This document shows, one piece after another, positions 1 to 9,359 of a stretch of 64,000 bases of DNA. Below the pieces are notes generated by a model. That model was not told where the DNA came from, made no database searches, and saw nothing but the letters and a program-made list of their open reading frames with translations. Position 1 is the first letter of the stretch; the number at the start of each line of letters is the position of its first letter. Source of the DNA: Arminella tubonensis (lineage in GTDB: Bacteria; Pseudomonadota; Alphaproteobacteria; Rhizobiales; Rhizobiaceae). The DNA lies in the NCBI RefSeq assembly GCF_003240585.1, contig NZ_PCDP01000002.1, forward strand, positions 62,001 through 126,000, written 5' to 3'. A program made the position numbers and the translations under genes.

Positions 1-2046
1 CTGCAGCTCCTCGTTGACCGATTGGTATTCCTCCGCCGAGGATTTCATCTCCTCGTTGGCTGTTTCAAGGTCGCTGATCGTCGCCTGCAATTGCGCCCGC
101 GCTGTGCGAAGCTCTTGCTCGGCGGCGAGAACCTCCGGGCTCCGCGGTCTTCCGTCGTCGGCTTGCGACGGCTCGGTCACCAGCGTGCGCATCTCCTGAA
201 AGGCCACAACGTAGAGCCCTTCGCCGCCTGTGTCCTGCACGGGTTCGACGATGACGCTTAGCACGCGCTGCCGACCCTCGAGGAAGATGGAAACGTTGTC
301 GGCGACCACCGCGGCTCCGCTCTTCACGACGGACTGTAGCGCCGTGCGAACGGTGATGCGCAGGTTTTTCCGCAGGTTAGAAAGGAGGCCGAGACTTGCC
401 ACGCCGGCCGAAGGCTCCAAGTATCGCGCAACTTCCCCGCCGGAATACCGAACGATGTTGCTCTGGCGATCGACGACGAGAAACACCGGTGAGTGTTTCG
501 CCAGGGCAGCGCGGACGGCGCGATCGACGCGGTCACCGCCTCGACTTAACTCGCCGGCAAGGCGAGCGTTGGCGGGCGCCTGCGCCGGCATCGGCATCGC
601 CGGGAACGCAGCATCGCCGTCGCGTCTTTGGAAGATATGAGCGGCTTTGTCCTCGACCGCGAAAAGATGGGAATGCCCGCTCACGCCTTCGGACATCCCG
701 AGGAACAGGAGGCCATCCGGATTCAGCGCATAATGGAACGTGCGCAAGATGCGATCTTGCAGGTCGCCATCCATGTAGATCATCAGATTGCGGCAGGAGA
801 TCAGGTCCAACCTCGAGAACGGCGGGTCCTTCGTCACGTTGTGGACGGAAAACACGCACATCCCGCGGATCTGCCGGTTCGGCAAGAACCCGCCTTCCTC
901 CTCGTAAAACCAGCGCTGCAGGCGCTCCGGTGAGATGCCGGTGGTACGTTGGTAGCGCCCGGCTCTGGCGAACTCGATCGCGCGGTCGTCGATATCCGTC
1001 CCAAAAATCTGGACGTCAAGGTTTGCGCCGCGCGCGTCAATCAGTTCTCGAATGGTGATGGCGAGGCTGTAGACCTCCTCGCCCGTCGAACAAGCCGGCA
1101 CCCAGACCCGCAGGGCCTGCTTTTCCCGGCTGCGTTCGAGAATTGCGTCGATGGCTACCGACAGGCCCTGAAAGGCTACCGGGTCGCGGAAGAACTCGGT
1201 CACGCCGATCAGCAGGTCGCGGAACAATCGTTCCGCCTCGGCGGAGTCTTCCCGGAGATGCTTTATATAGGCGGGTACAGTGTCTGCCTGCAGGACCTGC
1301 ATTCTGCGCTGGATGCGGCGGGTGACAGTCTTGATCTTGTACTTCGAGAAATCGTGGCCGGTCTTCGAGCGGAGGACGGCGACGACGCTCGCTAGGTGCT
1401 CCGCGGCGTCCGTCCGCGTGCCGTCACCATCCTTGCGGTCGGCAACCAGCGCCAGGTGATCGCGATATTCGATCAACCTTGCGGGCATGTCTTCGACCTG
1501 CATGACATAGTCAACGAGACCGGTTGCTGCCGCGCTTTGCGGCATACCAGTCATGGCGTGGTGGTCGAACTCAGCCTGAGCGATCGTTAGTCCGCCGCTT
1601 TCCTTGACGGCAGCAAGCCCGATTGACCCGTCGCTCCCAACGCCCGAAAGGACGATCGAAACTGCGTTGTCGTTCTGGTCCTTCGCCAACGATATGAAGA
1701 AAGTGTCGATTGGTCGACGGTCCGCACGCGGGGGCGCTGGTTGGACGATGACGAGCTGGCTGTCCTCGATGGTCAAAGTGGCGTCAGGCGGGATCACGTG
1801 AACCCGGTTGGGCTCCACGCGCATGCCGTGCTGCGCTTCGACGACCGGGATGGGGGACGCCCGCCCGAGAATATCGGTCAACATGCTCTTGTGATCGGGA
1901 GAAAGATGCTGCACCAGCACGAACGCCATCCCACTATCGGGCGGCAGATTTGCGAAGAATGTTGTGAATGCTTCAAGGCCGCCCGCAGACGCGCCGATAC
2001 CGACAATCAGCCCGAGGCGGGTGGATTTCTCTTGGTTCTCCCTCAT
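1..2046 (-). CDS. CheB-CheR-PAS chemotaxis-type fusion protein, C-terminus beyond left edge
   Basis: The minus-strand frame is open for 682 codons from an ATG at 2046 to the window edge, so it has no stop here. It opens with a CheB methylesterase domain: GIGASAGG with the catalytic Ser near residue 20, VQHLSPDH with His near 47, and LSGVGSDGS with Asp near 139. There is no receiver domain in front. A CheR methyltransferase domain follows (FFRDP, then the SAM-binding VPACSTGEE). Next come a PAS-like segment and a coiled coil (ETANEEM, QSVNEELQ) typical of these fusions. Family members often continue into a histidine kinase module, which cannot be seen here. Such proteins usually act in sensory signalling rather than on flagellar receptors. 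An EcfG-type promoter sits directly in front of the ATG. Confidence 0.9.
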   Translation of the reverse strand, partial: MRENQEKSTRLGLIVGIGASAGGLEAFTTFFANLPPDSGMAFVLVQHLSPDHKSMLTDILGRASPIPVVEAQHGMRVEPNRVHVIPPDATLTIEDSQLVIVQPAPPRADRRPIDTFFISLAKDQNDNAVSIVLSGVGSDGSIGLAAVKESGGLTIAQAEFDHHAMTGMPQSAAATGLVDYVMQVEDMPARLIEYRDHLALVADRKDGDGTRTDAAEHLASVVAVLRSKTGHDFSKYKIKTVTRRIQRRMQVLQADTVPAYIKHLREDSAEAERLFRDLLIGVTEFFRDPVAFQGLSVAIDAILERSREKQALRVWVPACSTGEEVYSLAITIRELIDARGANLDVQIFGTDIDDRAIEFARAGRYQRTTGISPERLQRWFYEEEGGFLPNRQIRGMCVFSVHNVTKDPPFSRLDLISCRNLMIYMDGDLQDRILRTFHYALNPDGLLFLGMSEGVSGHSHLFAVEDKAAHIFQRRDGDAAFPAMPMPAQAPANARLAGELSRGGDRVDRAVRAALAKHSPVFLVVDRQSNIVRYSGGEVARYLEPSAGVASLGLLSNLRKNLRITVRTALQSVVKSGAAVVADNVSIFLEGRQRVLSVIVEPVQDTGGEGLYVVAFQEMRTLVTEPSQADDGRPRSPEVLAAEQELRTARAQLQATISDLETANEEMKSSAEEYQSVNEELQ

Positions 2047-2053
2047 GCCATTT

Positions 2054-2078
2054 AACCGTTCGCCCTCGATTAAGTTCC
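2054..2078 (-). promoter_or_regulatory. EcfG-type (general stress response) promoter
   Basis: On the minus strand GGAAC (2078-2074) and GTT (2056-2054) are separated by exactly 17 bases, matching the GGAAC-N16/17-GTT signature of EcfG/RpoE2 promoters. The expected transcription start falls at or within a base or two of the ATG at 2046, so the mRNA would be leaderless or nearly so. Confidence 0.6.
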
Positions 2079-2354
2079 AGACCGTGGATCCGCTCAATGC
2101 AAATTGCTCAATCCGCAGTCGAATACCTCATCACTGAAATATTTGACAGGCAAAAGCGGCGTGGGCGCGAAAGTGAGAGGTCGAGCGCTGGTCGCGGAAA
2201 CAACGAATAGCTCGAGTACAATCCGCCCTGCGGTTCCAGCGGAGCAATCGTCAGGAAGCGGAAAAACGCATTGGCATGCGGCGAAGAAGACGCTCCCAAG
2301 AAAACGCCTCCTTACCAAGTCAGGGCAGTGCGCCTGACCATTCTCGCCACTGCG

Positions 2355-2423
2355 CAAGCGATAGAAGGGGTTGACGACGATCGCGCCGACAATGCCAAGA
2401 ACGATGTTCGTGAGAACGCCCAT
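2355..2423 (-). pseudogene. Possible fragment of a GlsB/YeaQ/YmgE-type small membrane protein
   Basis: A 23-residue stretch reading MGVLTNIVLGIVGAIV resembles the C-terminal transmembrane segment of transglycosylase-associated (GlsB/YeaQ) proteins. Flanking codons in this frame do not continue the family, and no start or N-terminal half is in frame. It is either a small relic or chance similarity. Confidence 0.25.
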
Positions 2424-2649
2424 GTCGCTCGCGAACACTGACCAAAGATTCCTCTGCCAAACGATCGGGCTGTTTTGTGCTGCTGGCGATCGTGCTCGCC
2501 AGCATGTTCCGCATATTTCCGCTCGCCTGGGGGCTCTTTCCTTCACTAGCACCAACGGAGTAGTCGTAATCGACTGCGCAGGAATGGCGCGAACGAAACG
2601 ATGGCCTACCGCCTAACCGTGCGGCACCGGCCATGACCGCCGTCTGAGC

Positions 2650-3160
2650 TTTCACCGGCTCCGGCATTGCGGCCATGAATGAGGTGCGCGAAAGGGGCGT
2701 GATCAAGGGCTGGGAGCACAGGCGTCAATGAAGACGCTATCTGCCTCGACGTGCTCGACCGTGCGCATCTGGACTGCATCCTGATTGCCGGCCGTTCTAC
2801 GCGCTTGACGGCCCGCCGATGAGAAACCTGGTCCGCTTTGCGCGGAGCGCGGGACTTCGTTGGTGCCGGCGGCAGCTTCAACTCCGGCATCCTTGCGACC
2901 GGACAGTGCCTGGTGCGCATTTCGACTATGTTGAGGCCGATGCCTCTGGACGGCGCGTTGGCAAGATCCAGGCGCTGGCGAGAAAGTCGGGGGGATCTTA
3001 CCGCCGCGGCGATGCGATCCCGTTGGAAAGCCTTGTCGTTGCTTCGGCGCTGATCGGCGCCGCCAACCCATCGATCGTCGAACGCAATATCTCATCGCTT
3101 GCCCGTCCTATCGACCCCTCGCTTTTCGCCGCCTGCGCGCCATTTACGCTTCGCTGAACC
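2650..3160 (+). pseudogene. Aldo/keto reductase (D-threo-aldose dehydrogenase-like) relic
   Basis: Stretches of the C-terminal two thirds of an aldo/keto reductase occur in the right order but in different frames: MNEVRERGVIKGW, then GVNEDAICLDVLDRAHLD with ILIAGRST, then FVGAG.SFNSGILATG, then HFDYVEADAS, and finally LVVASALIGAANPSIVERN. The FNSGIL motif and the closing IGAANPSIVERN block are characteristic of the pyridoxal/L-fucose/D-threo-aldose dehydrogenase branch. At least three frameshifts and the loss of the N-terminal half, with its catalytic Tyr, make it non-functional. No intact sugar-catabolism partner survives nearby. Confidence 0.7.
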
Positions 3161-3349
3161 GCGCCGCCGCATGTTGATTGGCTCAGCGGTTGTCGCGCTG
3201 TTCAAAGCCATGTTGCCGCAATAAACGGGAACCCACGCCTCGCGAACGTCAATGACATCTTTCCTGCACGCCCGACGTTGAGCTGAGATGAGGAGCTTGG
3301 CTCAACGGTGGCAGCTCCAATCCGCGACGATCATAACAAAACCATTGGG

Positions 3350-6300
3350 TCAGTTCCGAGAAGCCAGTGGCTTCAAAACGGAATGTTGGCTCGCCGCATC
3401 GGAATTCACTTGCAGCTCCTTGTCGGGCCGAAAGGGACGTATTAGCAAGTTAACCAAGTCATCTATGAATGTGAAGATGGTCGGTATGACAAGCAAGCTC
3501 AAGAACGTCGAGGTGAGCAAACCGCCGAGCACGACGATCGCCATCGGCTGTCGAAAGCTGGAATCACCTCCGCTCAGGCTCAAGGCAGCCGGCAACATCC
3601 CTGCACCCATCGCGATTGTTGTCATGACGATAGGTCGGGCCCGCTTGTGGCATGCATCTACTAGGGCATCGAAGCGCGACAGCCCCTTTTGTCGGGACAT
3701 AATCGCGTACTCGACAAGTAGAATGGAGTTTTTCGACACCACTCCCATCAGCAGGATCAGCCCGATGATGGCGGGCATCGAAAAGCTGGTGCCCGTAATG
3801 AGCAGGGGTGCCAACGCTCCTCCAAGTGCCAGCGGAAGCGCCATCAGGATCGTGACAGGTTGGAAAAAATCGTGAAACAAGAGTACGAGGACAGCATAGA
3901 TGCAGAAGACCCCAATGCCCATCGCCGTACCAAAGCTCTGAAATAGCTCTGAACTGCGTTGCAGCTCCCCCTGCTCGACCTGATGGACACCTTGTGGCAG
4001 CTGGCGAAGTGCAGCAAGGGCTTGCGCTTCGTTGTTCACATCACTCAGAATGCGTCCATTCAGCTCGACAGACAACGTGATGTTTCGGGCACGATCGATC
4101 CGATCGAGTTGGGACGGACTACCGCCAATCGAAATCGCTGCAATACTCCCGAGAGAGACTTTTCCGTTTGTACCTGCGACCTGAAGCTGCGATATGGCAT
4201 CGATATCCTTGCGCGAATTGGCATCGAACCGCACCCGGATGGCTATCTGCCTCTGCGGCAGATTGAGTTTCGCCAGCGCGCTGGAGTAATCACCATTCGT
4301 CGAAACCCGTACCGCCTCGGCGACTGACTCGGACGTGATACCGAGTGCCGCGGCCTTTGCAAAATCCGGCCTTATCTGGATCTCAGGGGCTTGCAGCGAA
4401 GCGCTTGAAGTGACCGCCCCAATAGCTTTCAGTGTTCGTAGCTGGTCTTCAAGCGCGCTTCCCGCCTGATCTAGGGCGTTGGAGTCATCACTTGCCAGTG
4501 TCAGCTCAAGCTTCGTACCGTTTCCTCCGCTCCCAACTTCGACACGCACGCCGGCAAGCGAGGAGAGGGCAGTGCGGATGTCGCTCTCGATGGCACCTTG
4601 CTTTCGGCTCCGCTTCTTGATGTCCGTCAGATTGACGACAAGAGTGGCCTTGGTTACGTCCGCTGTGGTTGTGGAATCAAGTCCGCCGCTGCTTGAAGAG
4701 GTTCCGACAGCACTGAAGACCTGCGTGATGTCTTGAAGTTTTGAAACAATATCGCTTGCGCGTCTCGACACGGCATCGGTCTGCTCCAGGGTGCTGCCGG
4801 GCTGAAGTGTCAGAGTGACCTGCGTCTGCGCATCATCAGAGGCGGGAAAGAACCCTGTCTGCAAGAACGGAATGCTCGACAAAGACAGGACAAGCAAGAT
4901 GCTGGTGACAAGCAACGTTAGCCTGCGATGATAGAGGCAAGCCTTAACCACGGCTATGTACCCCCGCATGATCGGCCCGTCTTCCTTCTCCACATGATTG
5001 GGTTTCATCAAGTAGGCGGCCATCATCGGCGTCAAAAAGCGGGCGACCAGAAGTGAGGACAGCACTGCGACGGAAGCCGTTATGCCGAATTGCCGAAATA
5101 TCAGGCCGGGAATCCCACTCATGAATGCCGTTGGTAGAAACACCGCGACCAGGGTGAACGTGGTTGCTATAACAGCCAGCCCGATTTCGTCTGCCGCCTC
5201 GAGCGCCGCATCCATCGGCGTCTTGCCCATCTGAAGATGGCGCGTAATATTCTCTACCTCGACGATCGCGTCATCCACCAGAATGCCAACAACGAGCGAT
5301 AGTGCGAGAAGCGTTATCGTATTCAGGCTGTAGTCGAACAAATGCAGGACTAAAAAGGTCGGTATAATGGAAAGTGGCAAAGCGATTGCTGATAGAAACG
5401 TGGCGCGAAAATCACGCAGAAATAGCCAGACGACGATAACAGCGAGAATAGCGCCTTCGTAAAGCATACCCATCGAGCCGTCATAGTTCTCGATGACCTG
5501 GTTTACCGTCGTATAGGCGTCGACAATCTCCACTTCGGGATGCGCAGATGCAAATTCCTTCACCTTCTTCTGGAGCTCTTCGGCAACAGTGGTATCGGAG
5601 AACCCTTTCGATCGCTTGATCTCAACGGCAATCACGCGATCCCCGTTGAGATAGGCCAGCGAAGACCGTTCCGAGAATCGGTCCGTAACCTTTCCAACTT
5701 CGTCCAGCCGGACGCTCTGTCCGGTCGAGAGCGGAATAGGCAACGTCGATATATCTTCTACAGAGGGTACGGCGCCCAAAGTGCGTATCGTTTGACGAGA
5801 CGAACCGATGTCGCCGCGGCCACCGGACTTATCGGATTGCACAGACTTTACACGGGCCGAAATATCCGAGGCGGTGATACCGAGGGAGGTCATAATGTTA
5901 GGATCGAGGTCGATGTTGACCTCGCGGTGCACACCGCCCAACCGGTCGACTTCTCCCACCCCACCAACGGATAGCAAGGCTTTGGTCAAATCGTTGTCGA
6001 CAAACCAGGAAAGCTCCGTCTCATTCAGCTGCTTCGAGCGAACTGCGTAAGCGATGAGAACGGAAGATTGCACCGTAACCTTCGAGACTGTTGGCGAATC
6101 CATTTCGGACGGAAGGTCGCCCTTGGCGCTGTCGACCGCATTGCGGACTTCGTTCAGCGCACTTTCGCTGTCCTTTTCGAGCTTGAACGAAACGCTGATT
6201 GCCACCGATCCGTCGGTGATCGTCGTTGCAATATGATCGAGAAGACTGAGGGTGGCGAGCTTATCCTCGATTTTCCGGGCTACCTCGGTCTCGAGTTGGG

Positions 6301-6469
6301 TCGGGGCGGCACCTTCAAGCGATGCGGAGACCTTGATGGTGGGCAGGTCCATATCGGGGAAATTCTGGACTTGCAGCTTCGCGAAGCCGAGCAGGCCGCA
6401 AACTGTCAACAAAGCGAACAGCAAGACCGGCGGGACTGGGTTACGAATTGACCAAGCCGAAATGTTCAT
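3350..6469 (-). CDS. RND multidrug efflux permease (AcrB/MexF-like, HAE-1 type)
   Basis: This 1039-residue inner-membrane drug/proton antiporter has the normal length of the family. The N-terminal transmembrane helix (PPVLLFALLTVCGLLGF) precedes two large periplasmic loops. Proton-relay residues are intact: GILVDDAIVEVEN with the paired Asp in TM4, and GVVSKNSILLVEY with the Lys in TM10. It would pump hydrophobic or amphipathic compounds through the periplasm together with the adaptor and outer-membrane channel encoded just upstream. Its ATG overlaps the adaptor stop codon by four bases, so the three genes are translationally coupled. Substrates cannot be read from the sequence. Confidence 0.95.
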   Translation of the reverse strand: MNISAWSIRNPVPPVLLFALLTVCGLLGFAKLQVQNFPDMDLPTIKVSASLEGAAPTQLETEVARKIEDKLATLSLLDHIATTITDGSVAISVSFKLEKDSESALNEVRNAVDSAKGDLPSEMDSPTVSKVTVQSSVLIAYAVRSKQLNETELSWFVDNDLTKALLSVGGVGEVDRLGGVHREVNIDLDPNIMTSLGITASDISARVKSVQSDKSGGRGDIGSSRQTIRTLGAVPSVEDISTLPIPLSTGQSVRLDEVGKVTDRFSERSSLAYLNGDRVIAVEIKRSKGFSDTTVAEELQKKVKEFASAHPEVEIVDAYTTVNQVIENYDGSMGMLYEGAILAVIVVWLFLRDFRATFLSAIALPLSIIPTFLVLHLFDYSLNTITLLALSLVVGILVDDAIVEVENITRHLQMGKTPMDAALEAADEIGLAVIATTFTLVAVFLPTAFMSGIPGLIFRQFGITASVAVLSSLLVARFLTPMMAAYLMKPNHVEKEDGPIMRGYIAVVKACLYHRRLTLLVTSILLVLSLSSIPFLQTGFFPASDDAQTQVTLTLQPGSTLEQTDAVSRRASDIVSKLQDITQVFSAVGTSSSSGGLDSTTTADVTKATLVVNLTDIKKRSRKQGAIESDIRTALSSLAGVRVEVGSGGNGTKLELTLASDDSNALDQAGSALEDQLRTLKAIGAVTSSASLQAPEIQIRPDFAKAAALGITSESVAEAVRVSTNGDYSSALAKLNLPQRQIAIRVRFDANSRKDIDAISQLQVAGTNGKVSLGSIAAISIGGSPSQLDRIDRARNITLSVELNGRILSDVNNEAQALAALRQLPQGVHQVEQGELQRSSELFQSFGTAMGIGVFCIYAVLVLLFHDFFQPVTILMALPLALGGALAPLLITGTSFSMPAIIGLILLMGVVSKNSILLVEYAIMSRQKGLSRFDALVDACHKRARPIVMTTIAMGAGMLPAALSLSGGDSSFRQPMAIVVLGGLLTSTFLSLLVIPTIFTFIDDLVNLLIRPFRPDKELQVNSDAASQHSVLKPLASRN

Positions 6470-7605
6470 TGAGCTGTCCTGACCACGTTTACGAGCGCGC
6501 CTTCAGAAAGAAAGGCTCCGCCCGTCTGCACGAGGGCCTCATCGCCACTCAAACCAGACGTGATCTCGACGCGGCTGTCCCTACGACGTCCAACATCGAC
6601 GCGTGTCCGGTGAACCCGATTTGCCTGATCGATGGTGAAAATGTAATTGATGCCGTCCTTGAAGACCAAAGTACTCTCCGGCACCGTCAAAGCGCCCTTG
6701 ATACCGATATCAACTGTCCCAGAAACATAGAGGCCAGCATGGGGCTGGGGCTCCGTGGGTAAAGTGACATATACAATTGAGCGCCCTGTTTCGGTGTTAA
6801 CCGTCGGCGCGACGAGCCTGACGGTGCCCCTGAACGTTGTCCCATCCGGCCCCTTGATTTCGGTGGTTTGCCCTTGTCTGATCTGGGCGAGATAGCGGGT
6901 GGGGACTTCAGCCTGCCACTCTATGCGTTGCTGGCGGGTGAGGCGGAATAGCTCCGTTCCGGTGGATACCACCGCACCGAGGGACGCTGACCGCGAGGTG
7001 ATTATGCCGTCGTCGACGGCGGTTATTGTGGTCTGTTCGAGTTTAATTCGCTGGCTATCAAGCGCAGCCTTTTCGGAGTCAAGACCTGCTTTCGCACTCT
7101 GCTCGGTGGTAAGGTATTCCACTCTCTTTTGGTCGGACAATGCCCCCGAGCCGCCAATCTCGCGAGCGCGATCCGCATCGGCTTTTGCCTTTGCAAGATC
7201 TGCCTCCTTTGCGACAACAGCCGCTTCTTCCTTGCGCAAGTCCGCAACCACTGTCTCCTGATTCAGCCGAACGAGAGTGTCGCCTTTCTTGACGATACTG
7301 CCGACATCCGCAACGACGTCGATGATACGCAACCCGCTCGTTTCAGATTCGATGACGGCTTCATGCCAAGGTTTGAGCCAGCCACTCGCTGGCACCGTCT
7401 GAGGCCAGTCCTGGGTCACGGATTTTATCGCTGCGACCGTCAATGCCGCGGCCCCTTCAGGCTTTGCTTGTTCCTCAGCAGCCACCTGACCTCCGCCGAT
7501 CAGGCAGGTGGAGATTGCCACAAACAGCACGCGATAAACGAGACGATTGAAGCCGTCGTTCTTAGGGGCATTTTCTTTCGGGTCCATTTGATGTGTAACG
7601 GTCAT
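6466..7605 (-). CDS. RND efflux periplasmic adaptor (membrane fusion protein)
   Basis: A 379-residue HlyD/AcrA-family adaptor. The N-terminal hydrophobic segment (VLFVAISTCLIGGG) fits a signal or membrane anchor. A lipoyl half (SETSGLRIIDVVADVGSIVKKG), an Ala/Lys-rich alpha-hairpin at about residues 120-190, a second lipoyl half and a beta-barrel follow. It bridges the RND pump and the outer-membrane channel. It overlaps both neighbours by four bases, forming a tight three-gene operon read from about 9.07 kb towards 3.35 kb. The adaptor is slightly shorter than AcrA, which is normal in this group. Confidence 0.93.
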   Translation of the reverse strand: MTVTHQMDPKENAPKNDGFNRLVYRVLFVAISTCLIGGGQVAAEEQAKPEGAAALTVAAIKSVTQDWPQTVPASGWLKPWHEAVIESETSGLRIIDVVADVGSIVKKGDTLVRLNQETVVADLRKEEAAVVAKEADLAKAKADADRAREIGGSGALSDQKRVEYLTTEQSAKAGLDSEKAALDSQRIKLEQTTITAVDDGIITSRSASLGAVVSTGTELFRLTRQQRIEWQAEVPTRYLAQIRQGQTTEIKGPDGTTFRGTVRLVAPTVNTETGRSIVYVTLPTEPQPHAGLYVSGTVDIGIKGALTVPESTLVFKDGINYIFTIDQANRVHRTRVDVGRRRDSRVEITSGLSGDEALVQTGGAFLSEGALVNVVRTAQ

Positions 7606-9071
7606 TGGGCGCGTTGCTTTACCTGTATGTGTGGAGCTTCGTTCGTGTCGCCAACGGCCGGCTGTGAAATGTCGATCCGGCCAGCCCAGCCGCCTCCGAG
7701 TGCTTTGTTGAGCGAGACATAATAGGTAGCGATATCGGTATTGGTCTCGATGAGATTTTGTTGGGCTGAGTACAGGGACCGGTCAGCGTCCAGCACGTCG
7801 AACAGATCCCCCTCTCCGGCAATATTGAGCTGCTTTGAAAGCTTGGCAGCTGCGCTATAGCCCTGGACAGCTTTTGCCAAATCCACCGATCGCGCCCTCG
7901 AGCGATTGAGAGACACGATGGCGTTTTGAACATCCTCCATGGCGGAGAGGACGGCTGACTGGTATGAGAACAGATACTGATCACGCTGTGCCTTGGCGAC
8001 ATCAACCGCTGCCTTCAATTGGCCGCCCTGAAAGATCGGAATCGTTAGCGACGGCCCAAACGACCATCCAATGGTCGAGTTCTTTCCCAGCTCGGAAACG
8101 CTCGCCGCGGACGAATCGATGGATCCGGTAAGGCTCAGCGACGGATACCGATTGGCCTCAGCCGCGCCGATCTTTGCCGTCGCCTGGGCCAGTTCGCGTT
8201 CTGCCTTGCGTACGTCTGGGCGGGAGTTCAAAAGGTCGGCAGGTATTCCTACGGATACTCTCGAAGGAGGAATTGGGAGCCTCGACCTTTTGCCGAGAAG
8301 ACTATCAAGCAGCAATGGCGACCTGCCAAGCAACACCCCCAGTCGATTTAAAGACTTGGCATAGGAAATTTCATAGGAGGGAATATCAGCATGCGTGGAA
8401 GCCGCTTGCGCTTCCACTTTGGTAACATCGACCAAAGACACCCCGCCCGCGCTGAATTGAGTTCGCGTCAGCGCTGCGGTTTGCCCCTGGGATTTGGAAG
8501 AATTTCTAGCGAGCTCCGTAAGCTGCTGATATTCTCGCGCTTGAATGTAATAGGTAGCCACATCCCCAATCAGGGTGACGAGCGTATTGCGCAAGTCTTC
8601 ATTCGCAGCGTCAACCCCGTATTTTGACGCCTCCGCCGTCCGCTTATTACCTCCAAATAGGTCAAGTTCCCAGCTAGCATCGAAACCGGCCTGATAGTCA
8701 TTGTAGACCGTGGCGGATGTGCCATTCGAGGCGGCCGAGCGGTTCCGTGTCGCGGACGCCGTGCCCTCGATCGTCGGAAGCAACGCGCCTACCTGCTCGC
8801 GATAGGTCGCGCGTGCTTCGCGTATCTTCGCCTTTGCCGTGGCAACATCGAGATTGGACGCGACGGCTTGAGCAATGAGATCGTCCAGAATGGGGTCCTT
8901 CATTTGCTTCCACCACTCCGCAAGGACTGGCGGCTTGTCCAAACTATCGTGCGCCTTCGCGTTCCAGGTCTTGGGCATGGAGAGCCTTGGCTTCTGGTAG
9001 TCTGGCCCGACAACACAGCTGCTGAGCGCACAAGCAAAAAGAAGCAGAGCGCTAAACTGGTGCGCTTTCAT
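7602..9071 (-). CDS. RND efflux outer-membrane channel, NodT/OprM family lipoprotein
   Basis: From the ATG at 9071 the protein has 489 residues and begins with a lipoprotein signal (LLLFACALSSC, lipobox LSSC followed by VVGPDYQKP). That start is preferred over the longer open frame reaching 9230, whose extra residues look non-coding. Two outer-membrane efflux repeats are recognisable (SWELDLFGG, then the related SFGPSLTIPIFQGG). Members form trimeric TolC-like tunnels. First gene of the operon; its upstream region holds phased response-regulator-like sites shared with the divergent two-component genes. Confidence 0.93.
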   Translation of the reverse strand: MKAHQFSALLLFACALSSCVVGPDYQKPRLSMPKTWNAKAHDSLDKPPVLAEWWKQMKDPILDDLIAQAVASNLDVATAKAKIREARATYREQVGALLPTIEGTASATRNRSAASNGTSATVYNDYQAGFDASWELDLFGGNKRTAEASKYGVDAANEDLRNTLVTLIGDVATYYIQAREYQQLTELARNSSKSQGQTAALTRTQFSAGGVSLVDVTKVEAQAASTHADIPSYEISYAKSLNRLGVLLGRSPLLLDSLLGKRSRLPIPPSRVSVGIPADLLNSRPDVRKAERELAQATAKIGAAEANRYPSLSLTGSIDSSAASVSELGKNSTIGWSFGPSLTIPIFQGGQLKAAVDVAKAQRDQYLFSYQSAVLSAMEDVQNAIVSLNRSRARSVDLAKAVQGYSAAAKLSKQLNIAGEGDLFDVLDADRSLYSAQQNLIETNTDIATYYVSLNKALGGGWAGRIDISQPAVGDTNEAPHIQVKQRAQ

Positions 9072-9262
9072 CCATATGGTTGGGATTTGACGCCTGTGTT
9101 GCGTTGTACGCGCAAGCTCGCTGCTGAGAGATCCGCTGTCGCCATCCAACGTCGCTCCCTCCATGGGCATGGGATATCGAGAATGCGAATGGGGTTCAGT
9201 AATCTCAGTCAATATGAGGCTCCGCGACAAATTGCCGACGGACCTCTGATAGGGGCTGTAAT

Positions 9263-9299
9263 GTTAAGCGACGTTAAGGAAGTGTAAAGTTTTGTAAAA
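9263..9299. promoter_or_regulatory. Four phased half-sites, likely binding sites of the adjacent OmpR-type regulator
   Basis: GTTAAG occurs at 9263 and 9273, followed by the related GTAAAG at 9284 and GTAAAA at 9294, so the half-sites repeat every 10-11 bases on one DNA face. OmpR/PhoB-family regulators bind such tandem repeats. The block lies between the efflux operon start (9071) and the regulator start (9360), fitting control of both. Confidence 0.6.
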
Positions 9300-9359
9300 C
9301 TTCTTCCGATCGATCTTTTTGGGTATATTCGTGCAGACGAAATGCACACGGAAAGCGGT

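Noticed and set aside
3357..3376. GAAGCCAGTGGCTTC palindrome, reminiscent of a cobalamin riboswitch B12 box
   Set aside because: It is inside the C-terminal codons of the RND permease, 42 kb from cobF, and no riboswitch stems surround it.
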